Shown here piece after piece: positions 50,490 to 58,677 of a stretch of DNA of 64,000 nucleotides. This stretch comes from Kribbella pittospori (GTDB lineage Bacteria; Actinomycetota; Actinomycetes; Propionibacteriales; Kribbellaceae). The notes beneath the pieces were generated by a model that did not search any database, was not told where the DNA came from, and saw nothing but the letters and a program-made list of their open reading frames with translations. How positions within the stretch are numbered: position 1 is the stretch's first letter; each line of letters begins with the position of its first letter. The stretch is taken from assembly GCF_004331465.1 (NCBI RefSeq), contig NZ_SJKB01000013.1, positions 1-64,000 of the forward strand. The letters are read 5' to 3'. Made by a program: the position numbers and the translations under genes.

Positions 50490-51009
50490 CGCTGGGTGCC
50501 TCCTGATTCGGCTGTGTGCCAGGCAGATCCTGCCACGGACAAGTGTGCTCTGCGCCAATCGGGCGTGACGTGGCGCTTCGGGCGGGTCGCGTCGGCGTCG
50601 TTCCGGTGGTTCTGCGTGCTGCCCCTCATTGTGCTCCGAGGACAGCCTGACAGGTGCCGCAAGCCGGCGCGAGACCGGGGTTTTCCCCAGGTTGGGCCGC
50701 TCGATCGTTTTGTGGACTGGGAACTCTCTACAGATTCCATAGGGTTCTTAGCACCGGTGGATACTGTGGAAAAGCCCCGAGTTCGCAGGTCAGACGTGGT
50801 TTTGCCCTGTGTACGCCGTGTGGATGAATCCCGGTCTGGCTGAGGACGCCTGGTGATGACGAATTCTGTCCCCACAGCCAATCCACAACACACAGCGATG
50901 TGTCCACGGTGATACCCACAGTTATCCACAGGAGTATCCCCAGCCTGTGTGGTTCCGGTGACCGCGGCGTAGCCCTCGGCGTACAGAATTCTGGACGCGG
51001 TCACCGGCC
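50490..51009. other. oriC: oriC region between dnaA and dnaN
   Basis: The 520-base spacer holds a perfect DnaA box TTATCCACA (50922-50930) and near matches CAATCCACA (50879), TGTGGAAAA (50765), TGTGGATGA (50819), GTGTCCACG (50900) and ATACCCACA (50912). A relatively AT-rich stretch lies near 50725-50760 (CTCTACAGATTCCATAGGG), a candidate unwinding element. This is the standard actinobacterial origin position. Confidence 0.85.
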
Positions 51010-53133
51010 TCATTGCTGCTTCGCTTGGTGCTTGATCCGGTTGGTCAGTTCGGTCACCTGGTTGAAGACGCTGCGCCGCTCCGACATCAACTGCCGGATC
51101 TTCCGCTCGGCGTGCATCACGGTGGTGTGGTCGCGGCCGCCGAACTGCTGACCGATCTTCGGCAGCGACAGGTCGGTGAGCTCGCGGCACAGGTACATGG
51201 CGATCTGCCGCGCGGTCACCAGCACCCGGCTCCGGCTCGAGCCACACAGGTCGTCGATCGACAGACCGAAGTACGACGCGGTCTGGCCCATGATCATGCT
51301 GGCCGTCACCTCGGGCTTGCTGCCTTCGGGGATCAGGTCCTTCAGCACGATCTCGGCCAGGCTCAGATCGACCGGCTGCCGGTTCAGGCTGGCGAACGCG
51401 GTGACGCGGATCAGTGCGCCCTCGAGTTCACGGATGTTGGTCTGCACCTTCGAGGCGATGAACTCCAGCACCTCCGGCGGCGCGGTCAGCCGCTCGGTGG
51501 CCGCCTTCTTCCGCAGGATCGCGATCCGGGTCTCCAGGTCGGGCGGCTGGATGTCGGTGATCAGGCCCCACTCGAACCGGTTCCGCAGGCGGTCCTCCAG
51601 CGCCTCCAGGCGTTTCGGTGCGCGGTCAGAGCTGATCACGATCTGCTTGTTCGCGTTGTGGAGGGTGTTGAAGGTGTGGAAGAACTCCTCCTGGGTCTGG
51701 ATCTTGCCCTCGAGGAACTGGATGTCGTCGATCAGCAGGACGTCGACATCGCGGTACCGGCGCTGGAACTGGGACGCCTTGTCGTCGCGGATCGCGTTGA
51801 TGAAGTCGTTGGTGAACTCTTCGCTCGACACGTACCGGACCCGGGCACCGGTGTAGAGACTGCGGACGTAGTGGCCGATCGCGTGCAGCAGGTGGGTCTT
51901 GCCCAGACCGGAGTCGCCGTAGATCAGCTGCGGGTTGTACGCCTTGCCCGGCGCTTCGGCGACGGCGACCGCGGCCGCGTGGGCGAACCGGTTCGAGCTG
52001 CCGATGACGAAGGTCTCGAAGGTGTACTTCGGGTTCAGCCGCGCCTCACCCTGCGCCTCGGTGGCCGGCTGGGGCATCCCGTTCGGCGGCGGGGCGACCG
52101 AGCCGAGCTGGTGACCGAACGGCTGCTGCTGCGGCGCGGGACCACGCGGCTGCTCGTAGTGCTGCGGCGCGGGCTCCTGCCGCTGCGGCGGGCTGAACTG
52201 TGGAGCGTTGTTGTTCGGTTCGCTCAGCGCGGACTGGATCGTCGGCTGGTACGCACCGTCGGTCCGCAGCGGCTCACGTACGACGGGCTGCGGCGGCGCC
52301 TGCGGTTCGCGCAGTTCGGGGTCGAGCGACGGGTCGACCGTCACGGCGATCCGGATGTCGCGGCCGAAGCTCTCCGACAGGATCCGCTCGAGGTCGGGAC
52401 GCAGCCGGGTCTCCAGTTGGCCGCGGGTGAAGTCGTCGGGCACCGCTACGATCGCGGTGCTCTCGTGCAGCGTCACCGGGCGGGAGTTGGTCAGCCAGGC
52501 ACGCTGGTTCGGCGGGAGGCCCGCGAGGACTCGGGTCCAGGCATCACCGAGGTCCGTCACCGGACCGGGTCCTTCGGCTCGAGGCTCGGCAACCCCGGGC
52601 CCACCGATCTGCAGCTCGGGCACCCGAACCTCAGCAGTGCCGCTCTCATTGTTCGCACGCCCATCACCCTCGTTCCGCACCGGTCCTGCTCCGTCCCCGT
52701 ACACGGGGCGATCGTTTCCTGGCGGTTCAGCCGGTCCTCGTGCACCGGCCCAGTTGTTGCTGGTCTCACCGGAGTACCTGAGATTGCCGACCACCGGTGC
52801 GGCACCGAAGTACGCCGTACCCGCTGGAGGCTCTGGAGTGGGCGCCGGCGTCGGTGCCGGGCCGGTCGGTAGATCGGTGGCTGCTCGCTCCAGCTCGGAG
52901 CGGTACCCGTAGCCCTGGTACTGCGGGCGGTAGCCGGACGCGGGGAGCTCGGGGAGGGGAATCGGAAGAGAGGGGCTGAGGTGGTCGGCCGGATCGGTCC
53001 GCGGCGCCGGCTCTGGGGCCGACGGAATCTCGGACCGGAAGTCCGCCGCCGGTTCCGGCCGCAGATCGTGTCTGCCGTCGCCGGTGTATTCCACCTCTGT
53101 GAATTCCGCACTGGCGGAATGGTCCTCGACCAC
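51010..53133 (-). CDS. dnaA: Chromosomal replication initiator DnaA, with long N-terminal extension
   Basis: DnaA opens oriC. Domain I begins TDLGDAWTRVLAGLPPNQRAWL; the AAA+ part has GDSGLGKTHLL (Walker A, about 406-414 from this start) and LLIDDIQFLEGK (Walker B). The C-terminal DNA-binding helix is CRELTDLSLPKIGQQFGGRDHTTVMHAERKI. The family usually starts at domain I: GTG 52560 would give 516 residues, with AAGGA nine bases upstream. But coding-type sequence continues 247 codons further, and GTG 53133 has a better site (GGGGAG, six bases). GTG 53301 lies inside a DnaA box. I report 53133 as a compromise; the extra 190 residues are disordered, rich in Pro, Glu and Tyr. Confidence 0.8.
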   Translation of the reverse strand: MVEDHSASAEFTEVEYTGDGRHDLRPEPAADFRSEIPSAPEPAPRTDPADHLSPSLPIPLPELPASGYRPQYQGYGYRSELERAATDLPTGPAPTPAPTPEPPAGTAYFGAAPVVGNLRYSGETSNNWAGARGPAEPPGNDRPVYGDGAGPVRNEGDGRANNESGTAEVRVPELQIGGPGVAEPRAEGPGPVTDLGDAWTRVLAGLPPNQRAWLTNSRPVTLHESTAIVAVPDDFTRGQLETRLRPDLERILSESFGRDIRIAVTVDPSLDPELREPQAPPQPVVREPLRTDGAYQPTIQSALSEPNNNAPQFSPPQRQEPAPQHYEQPRGPAPQQQPFGHQLGSVAPPPNGMPQPATEAQGEARLNPKYTFETFVIGSSNRFAHAAAVAVAEAPGKAYNPQLIYGDSGLGKTHLLHAIGHYVRSLYTGARVRYVSSEEFTNDFINAIRDDKASQFQRRYRDVDVLLIDDIQFLEGKIQTQEEFFHTFNTLHNANKQIVISSDRAPKRLEALEDRLRNRFEWGLITDIQPPDLETRIAILRKKAATERLTAPPEVLEFIASKVQTNIRELEGALIRVTAFASLNRQPVDLSLAEIVLKDLIPEGSKPEVTASMIMGQTASYFGLSIDDLCGSSRSRVLVTARQIAMYLCRELTDLSLPKIGQQFGGRDHTTVMHAERKIRQLMSERRSVFNQVTELTNRIKHQAKQQ

Positions 53134-53771
53134 GCGTTGCTCCCCGAATCCATCGCTGCGGTGGCCGGCGCGTTCCGGGTTGGACCCGTTCGGCGCGACC
53201 GTTAGACCCGACACCCGTGCAGCCGGTGCGTCGCCCGTTCCGGCTCGGCGCGGTTGCCGTTGTCCGCAGTCGGGCGCCGTACTTTCCACACGGTTGTCCA
53301 CAACTGTGAACGACGCGTGGAGCAGGTTGGTTACCGATCGCGGGGTGTGGGACCTCTGGTGTGAGGGGGAGACGCTAACAAGGTTGCCCAGCCTGCTTCA
53401 AGCCGTCATCCACAGGCTATGAACAGCAATTTGGGGGAAACGTCCGGCGTGTCGGGTGGACGCCGGAGCGTAGTCGTGTTGAAGAGATCGCGGTCGGTGA
53501 CCATCCTGACCACTGCGTGACGACCCGTTGACTGCCCGTGTGGCCACTATTCTGTCCACAGGCCTGTGGATAACTATGGGGACGGCTGGTTTGACCTGTC
53601 CACAGGCGGCCACGTACCGTTGATCAGTCGGTGTTGAACCGGCCCTTTTGTGCTGCGCTCCCTGCTGGACCACACTGGTTCCTGAGTGGCGTGTGTGCAG
53701 GACTGCACCAGCGGCAGATCTATCAGTGGATCTGTCGATCATTGTGATCTCGAGTAACCGGAGTCATTCCA
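53134..53771. promoter_or_regulatory. DnaA-box cluster upstream of dnaA
   Basis: DnaA boxes lie at 53294-53302 (TTGTCCACA, perfect), 53565-53573 (TGTGGATAA, perfect), 53282 (CTTTCCACA), 53406 (TCATCCACA), 53552 and 53596 (CTGTCCACA). This is the divergent promoter region of dnaA and rpmH. The boxes suggest both autoregulation of dnaA and a second half of the origin. Confidence 0.8.
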
Positions 53772-53909
53772 GTGAGCAAGCGGACGTTCCAGCCGAACAA
53801 CCGTCGCCGGCACAAGAAGCACGGCTTCCGTCTTCGGATGCGTACCCGTGCCGGGCGCGCGATCATCGCCGCCCGCCGTGGCAAGGGTCGTCAGCGCCTC
53901 GCGGCCTGA
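53772..53909 (+). CDS. rpmH: Ribosomal protein bL34
   Basis: The 45-residue protein starts SKRTFQPNNRRRHKKHGFRL and ends RGKGRQRLAA, essentially the family consensus. GTG at 53772. It is the first gene of the rightward operon. Confidence 0.97.
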   Translation: MSKRTFQPNNRRRHKKHGFRLRMRTRAGRAIIAARRGKGRQRLAA

Positions 53910-53935
53910 CCGACCTCCTCGACGGTGACCACCTC

Positions 53936-54295
53936 GTGTTGCCCGCGTCGAACCGGTTACGCCGGTCCGACGACTTCCGCCGCGCCGTCCGATCGGGACG
54001 GCGTGCCGGGCGGCGTGCGGTGGTCCTCCATCTGTTGGTGCGGGACGACCGGGCGGACGACGCTCCGGCCGCGCCCGCTCGCGTCGGATTCGTGGTGAAC
54101 AAGGCGGTGGGTAACGCGGTTCTGCGGAACCGGGTCCACCGTCGTCTGCGTGCTGTCCTGGCCACGCGGCTCCCTGATCTACCGGCCGGCAGCCTGACCG
54201 TCGTCCGCGCCCTTCCGTCGTCCGCTTCGGCGTCGTACGACGAACTGGCCGCGGACGTCGACGGTGCGCTGCGGCGGATCCTGGACCCACGATGA
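53936..54295 (+). CDS. rnpA: Ribonuclease P protein component
   Basis: The 119-residue protein is the small subunit that helps RNase P RNA cut tRNA leaders. It has VLPASNRLRRSDDFRRAVRSGRR at the start and the RNR motif VNKAVGNAVLRNRVHRRLRAVL (about 63-84). GTG 53936 is preferred (GGTGA seven bases upstream); TTG 53939 follows at once. The stop overlaps the yidD start (ATGA). Confidence 0.93.
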   Translation: MLPASNRLRRSDDFRRAVRSGRRAGRRAVVLHLLVRDDRADDAPAAPARVGFVVNKAVGNAVLRNRVHRRLRAVLATRLPDLPAGSLTVVRALPSSASASYDELAADVDGALRRILDPR

Positions 54296-54603
54296 GGATC
54301 AATCCCGTGAAGAGCGGGATCATCGGTTTTCTGAAGTTGTACCGACTGACCATCAGCCCGCTGTACGGGCAGGTGTGCAGGTTCTACCCGAGTTGTTCGG
54401 CGTACGCCCTGGAGGCGGTCGAACGCCACGGTGCGGTGCGCGGTTGCTGGCTGGCGGCGAGGAGACTCGTGCGCTGCCACCCGTGGAACCCCGGCGGCTA
54501 CGACCCCGTTCCACCCACAGATGTCGACCAGCGCGGAGAGTCGATCTCCGCCAACCAGCCCGGACCGTCCACCGACGCCGGGCCTGTGCAGCGAGGTGCT
54601 TGA
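54292..54603 (+). CDS. yidD: Membrane protein insertion efficiency factor YidD
   Basis: The 103-residue protein has the family core KLYRLTISPLYGQVCRFYPSCSAYALEAVERHG and CHPWNPGGYDPVP, with three conserved Cys. It is a peripheral membrane protein helping YidC. The tail after residue 75 is variable. ATGA overlap with rnpA. Confidence 0.95.
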   Translation: MRINPVKSGIIGFLKLYRLTISPLYGQVCRFYPSCSAYALEAVERHGAVRGCWLAARRLVRCHPWNPGGYDPVPPTDVDQRGESISANQPGPSTDAGPVQRGA

Positions 54604-55833
54604 GTGACTCTTCTGGCCATCCCCGAACTCGCGTTGTGGGACGGGATCGTAGACCTGTTCAACGCCGTTATGACGCCGTTGTACTGGGCCGTCTCGGCGT
54701 TGCTCGTCGGCTGGCACTGGGTGTGGAGCCAGGTGCTCGATCCGAACGGCGGCTGGGCCTGGGCGTTGTCGATCGCCGGCCTGACCATCGTCATCCGCAC
54801 CTTGCTGATCCCGCTGTTCGTCCGGCAGATCCGCTCGAGCCGGAACATGCAGTTGCTGCAGCCGAAGATGAAGGAGCTGCAGAAGAAGTACGGCCACGAC
54901 CGGGAGAAGCTCGGTCAGGAAATGATGAAGCTGTACAAGGAGACCGGGACGAACCCGTTCTCCTCGTGCCTGCCGCTGCTGCTGCAGTCGCCGATCTTCC
55001 TGGCCCTGTTCCGGGTGCTGGACTACGCGGCGAACGGCAAGGCTCACAGCAAGATCATGGAGCCGTACGTCGAGTCGCTGCAGCACGCCAAGATCTTCGG
55101 CGCGGAGATCTCGCAGACCTTCCTGAAGGCCAGCGGTCCGGGCGAGAACAACGTCAAGATCGTCGCGATCGTGCTGATCATCCTGATGACCGCGACGATG
55201 TTCACCACGCAGCTGCAGCTGATGCGCAAGAACATGCCGAAGGAAGCCCTCACCGGCCAGGCCGCGCAGATGCAGAAGATCATGCTGTACGTCTTCCCGG
55301 TCTTCTTCCTGATCGGTGGCTTCAACTTCCCGATCGGTGTGCTGATCTATTGGTTCGTCTCCAACGTGTGGACGATGGGTCAGCAGTTCTACGTGATCCG
55401 CCGCAACCCGGCTCCGGGCACCCCGGCGTACGACGCGATGGAAGCCCGCAAGCGCGAGCACAACCTGCGCGCGGGCAAGCCGGCCGACGAGGGCCTGGCG
55501 TCCGCCGACGGTACGACGGAGCCCGGTTCGGACCGTCGTCCGGCACAGCGGCAGCAGCCGAAGCGGCAGTCGCGCAGCGACCGCAAGGGCGGCGCTCCCG
55601 CCGGCGGTGCTGCGAGCGGCGCCTCGGACTCCGGCGGTTCGGCTGACGATGCGAAGGCCGCCAGTAACGGGCAGGCGTCGAACACCCAGCCGAACGCGGC
55701 GAAGAAGACTCAGGCCGGTGCTGCCAAGAAGCAGCCGGCCGGCAAGAAGAGGACGGCTGCCAAGCGCCAGCCGGCGGCGAAGTCTGCCGCCCAGAAGAAG
55801 GCTGCGCAGAAGAAGTCCGGCGGATCACGCTGA
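54604..55833 (+). CDS. yidC: Membrane protein insertase YidC
   Basis: The 409-residue protein has the five-segment YidC/Oxa1 core (residues 20-280): WALSIAGLTIVIRTLLIPLFVRQIRSSRNMQLLQPKMKELQKKYG with the key Arg in TM1, then CLPLLLQSPIFLALFRVL and FPIGVLIYWFVSNVWTMGQQ. The GTG start is one base after the yidD stop. The C-terminal 110 residues are long, basic and Ala/Lys-rich (KKTQAGAAKKQPAGKKRTAAK), likely contacting ribosomal RNA. Confidence 0.96.
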   Translation: MTLLAIPELALWDGIVDLFNAVMTPLYWAVSALLVGWHWVWSQVLDPNGGWAWALSIAGLTIVIRTLLIPLFVRQIRSSRNMQLLQPKMKELQKKYGHDREKLGQEMMKLYKETGTNPFSSCLPLLLQSPIFLALFRVLDYAANGKAHSKIMEPYVESLQHAKIFGAEISQTFLKASGPGENNVKIVAIVLIILMTATMFTTQLQLMRKNMPKEALTGQAAQMQKIMLYVFPVFFLIGGFNFPIGVLIYWFVSNVWTMGQQFYVIRRNPAPGTPAYDAMEARKREHNLRAGKPADEGLASADGTTEPGSDRRPAQRQQPKRQSRSDRKGGAPAGGAASGASDSGGSADDAKAASNGQASNTQPNAAKKTQAGAAKKQPAGKKRTAAKRQPAAKSAAQKKAAQKKSGGSR

Positions 55834-55915
55834 CCTGCCTGCGCTGATTCCTCTTCCTGCTTGTGTATGACCTGGGTCCCCGTGGGGCGGATCTCGACAT
55901 TGTGAAGGAGTGGCC

Positions 55916-56434
55916 GTGAGCGACGGCATGCAGAACAACGAGGCGACAGGGGAGTCCACCGACTCCGCTGCCGATCGTCTGAAGGCGCTCGAGGCGGAGA
56001 GCGACATCGCCGCCGACTACCTCGAGGAGTTGCTGGACATCGCCGATCTCGACGGTGACATCGACATGGACATCGACGGCGACCGTGCCGCGGTCTCGAT
56101 CGTCGGTGCGGAACTGAACAACCTGGTCGGCGAGAACGGCAAGGTGCTCGAGGCGCTGCAGGAGCTCACCCGGCTGGCCGTGTACCGGGAGACCGGTGAG
56201 CGGTCGCGGCTGATGCTGGACGTGTCGAACTACCGGGCGAACCGGAAGGCCGAGCTGGAAGAGGTCGGCCGGAAGGCCGTCGAGGAGGCGAAGGCGACCG
56301 GTACTCCGGTGCGCCTGGACGCGATGACGCCGTTCGAGCGCAAGGTCGTCCACGACGTGGTGGCCGCCGCCGGCCTGACCAGCGAGTCCGAGGGCGAGGA
56401 GCCGCGCCGCCGCGTCGTCGTCCAGCCGTCGTGA
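55916..56434 (+). CDS. jag: Jag/KhpB-like KH-R3H RNA-binding protein
   Basis: The 172-residue protein has an N-terminal acidic region, a KH domain (LLDIADLDGDIDMDIDGDRAAVSIVGAELNNLVGENGKVLEALQELTRLAV) and an R3H domain at the end (MTPFERKVVHDVVAAAGL with SEGEEPRRRVVV). KhpB proteins bind RNA and affect cell elongation. AAGGAG lies five bases before GTG 55916. Its place after yidC is conserved. Confidence 0.93.
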   Translation: MSDGMQNNEATGESTDSAADRLKALEAESDIAADYLEELLDIADLDGDIDMDIDGDRAAVSIVGAELNNLVGENGKVLEALQELTRLAVYRETGERSRLMLDVSNYRANRKAELEEVGRKAVEEAKATGTPVRLDAMTPFERKVVHDVVAAAGLTSESEGEEPRRRVVVQPS

Positions 56435-56461
56435 TCCGATGATCGCCGGACGTGTGACGTT

Positions 56462-57133
56462 GTGACCGAACCTGTTTCACGTGAAACGCCGCCGCTCGTG
56501 GAGAAGCTGTATCCACGGGCGGCGGTCCGGCTTGCGGCGTACGCCGAACTGCTGGCCACCGAAGGAACTCTCCGCGGATTGATCGGCCCGCGCGAGGTCC
56601 CGCGGCTGTGGGATCGCCATCTGCTGAACTGTGCCGTCCTCGAGCGGCTGGTCCCCGAGGACTCGACGGTCGCCGACATCGGCACCGGCGCAGGCCTACC
56701 GGGCATCGTGCTCGCTCTCGTTCGTCCCGACCTCCACGTGTCGCTCGTCGAGCCGTTGCTCCGGCGCACCACGTTCCTCCAGGAGGCGGTCGAGTCCCTC
56801 GGACTCGACAACGCCACCGTGGTCCGCGCACGGGCCGAAGAACTCCCGCCGGCGTCGTACGACGTGGTGACTTCCCGGGCCGTCGCCCCCTTGGGCAAAC
56901 TGGCCGGGTGGTGCCTGCCACTGTGCGTCGAAGGGGGGCTGATGCTGGCGATGAAGGGCTCGTCCGTCGAGGAGGAACTGGACGCCTCCGAACGCGAACT
57001 CGAGGCCCTCGGAGCCGAGCTGTGGCACATTCACCAACTCGGCGTCGATGAACTGGCCCAGCCGACGACAGTCGTGAGTATTGTGGCCGGACGTGCTGCA
57101 GGGGGATCCCGGCACGGAAGACGCGGGAGGTGA
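56462..57133 (+). CDS. rsmG: 16S rRNA (guanine527-N7) methyltransferase RsmG
   Basis: The 223-residue enzyme uses SAM to methylate G527 of 16S rRNA. It has LIGPREVPRLWDRHLLNCAVL, the SAM motif VADIGTGAGLPGIVLALVRPDLHVSLVEPLLRR, VVRARAEELPP and VTSRAVAPLGKLAGWCLPL. A parS site lies in its first codons, read as VSRET. The stop overlaps the most upstream parA start. Confidence 0.95.
   Translation: MTEPVSRETPPLVEKLYPRAAVRLAAYAELLATEGTLRGLIGPREVPRLWDRHLLNCAVLERLVPEDSTVADIGTGAGLPGIVLALVRPDLHVSLVEPLLRRTTFLQEAVESLGLDNATVVRARAEELPPASYDVVTSRAVAPLGKLAGWCLPLCVEGGLMLAMKGSSVEEELDASERELEALGAELWHIHQLGVDELAQPTTVVSIVAGRAAGGSRHGRRGR
56474..56487. other. parS: parS site 1
   Basis: GTTTCACGTGAAAC is a perfect ParB-binding palindrome, here inside the 5-prime coding part of rsmG. 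Confidence 0.93.
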
Positions 57134-58533
57134 GTGGGTTGGTGAGTCGTGCCCTCGGATGGCCCGAGAAGAGCACCGGGGAAGCCAAGAGTTCCCAGGC
57201 GATCGGCTGGCCCGCACAACCCGCTTCCAACTCCCAACTGCTGACCGCAGACGCCGAGCCGGCGAGCGACGAGTACCTGCCGCCGATCGACAGTTCTGCT
57301 CTCCGGTCGGTCGCCGCGACCGGTCTCGACCAAGCATCCGCTCCTGACGAGACTCCCGTTTCACGTGAAGCCGGGGCGCCAGGAGATGATGGTGTTTCAC
57401 GTGAAACGGCATCGCTGGTAGATGCCGACGACAACTTCTCCGAGTCTCCACCGCCTGTGGATGACGACCGCATGAAACTGCCTTCGCACGCGGGGATTCG
57501 TCCACAGAAGCCTGTGGATGAACCTGGGGGCACACCCGCCCCGACCCCTACCGACATCCTCTTCGGGCCAAGTCCCGCACCTATTGGAATGGGCGCTATG
57601 ACTGCCGCACAGATCGCCGCGCGGGCCACGTCGGACGAGCTTCAGCGACGACTTCTCGAGACTCCGATCGCCGCCGCCACCGAACGGACCCTGCTGGTGA
57701 ATGAAGGACGCACTATGGGCCGCGAGTTCCCGCTGCCTGCCGAGACCCGGGTCTTCGTTGTCGCCAACCAGAAGGGTGGCGTCGGCAAGACCACGACGAC
57801 CGTGAACGTCGCCGCCGGCCTGGCGCTGTACGGCGCGCGGATCCTGGTCATCGACCTCGACCCCCAGGGCAACGCGTCGACGGCCCTAGGCATCGATCAC
57901 TCTGAAGGCACTCCGGGTGTCTACGAGGCGGTCATCGAGGGTGAGTCGCTGGGCAAGCTGCTCCAGCCGTGCGCCGAGCACCCCGGGATCATGGTGATCC
58001 CGGCAACCATCGACCTGGCCGGTGCCGAGATCGAACTGGTCAGCATCGTGGCCCGGGAGAGCCGGCTGAAGCGTGCCCTCGACGCGCACCTGGCCGAGAC
58101 CGAGGCCGCGGGAGAGAAGTACGACTACGTCTTCATCGACTGCCCGCCGTCGCTCGGCCTGCTGACGGTCAATGCGCTGACCGCCGCCCGCGAGGTGCTG
58201 GTCCCGATCCAGAGCGAGTACTACGCGCTCGAGGGTCTGTCCCAGCTCCTCCGCCACATCGACATGGTGAAGTCGCACCTGAACCCGGGTCTCGACGTCT
58301 CCACGATCCTCCTGACGATGTACGACGCCCGCACCAAGCTGGCCGGCGAAGTCGCGGCCGAGGTTCGTGGCCATTTCCAGGACGCCGTACTGCGGACCGC
58401 CGTACCGCGCTCGGTCCGGATCTCGGAGGCACCGAGCCACGGGCAGACGGTCCTCGCGTACGACCCGGCGTCCGCCGGAGCGCTCTCCTACTTGGAGGCC
58501 TCCCGTGAGATCGCCATGCGCAACAACACCTGA
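57130..58533 (+). CDS. parA: Chromosome-partitioning ATPase ParA
   Basis: The 467-residue protein has a ParA/MinD domain from about residue 205: VVANQKGGVGKTTTTVNVAAGLA (deviant Walker A, 211-233), LVIDLDPQGNAS and DYVFIDCPPSLGLLTVNAL. The first 200 residues are disordered and contain two VSRE(T/A) motifs that are simply parS sites read as codons. GTG 57130 overlaps the rsmG stop (GTGA); GTG 57142 is an alternative. With ParB it moves the origin region during segregation. Confidence 0.93.
   Translation: MSGLVSRALGWPEKSTGEAKSSQAIGWPAQPASNSQLLTADAEPASDEYLPPIDSSALRSVAATGLDQASAPDETPVSREAGAPGDDGVSRETASLVDADDNFSESPPPVDDDRMKLPSHAGIRPQKPVDEPGGTPAPTPTDILFGPSPAPIGMGAMTAAQIAARATSDELQRRLLETPIAAATERTLLVNEGRTMGREFPLPAETRVFVVANQKGGVGKTTTTVNVAAGLALYGARILVIDLDPQGNASTALGIDHSEGTPGVYEAVIEGESLGKLLQPCAEHPGIMVIPATIDLAGAEIELVSIVARESRLKRALDAHLAETEAAGEKYDYVFIDCPPSLGLLTVNALTAAREVLVPIQSEYYALEGLSQLLRHIDMVKSHLNPGLDVSTILLTMYDARTKLAGEVAAEVRGHFQDAVLRTAVPRSVRISEAPSHGQTVLAYDPASAGALSYLEASREIAMRNNT
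57358..57371. other. parS: parS site 2 (one mismatch)
   Basis: GTTTCACGTGAAGC differs from the palindrome by one base and lies in the parA N-terminal coding region. Confidence 0.75.
57394..57407. other. parS: parS site 3
   Basis: GTTTCACGTGAAAC, perfect, inside parA, 36 bases from site 2. Confidence 0.93.
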
Positions 58534-58609
58534 TCCGTCGACGGCCCTGGCCCGCCCGGCGTACTGGGACACCGGTTACGGTTGCTCCAGCAGGATTCCT
58601 GGGCGGGCT

Positions 58610-58623
58610 GTTTCACGTGAAAC
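58610..58623. other. parS: parS site 4
   Basis: GTTTCACGTGAAAC, perfect, in the parA-parB intergenic region, 55 bases before the parB start. Confidence 0.93.
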
Positions 58624-58677
58624 GGTGCTCGGTAGGACCGCAGGACATCAGCAGGTTGTCGAACTCGAGGGAGCGCG

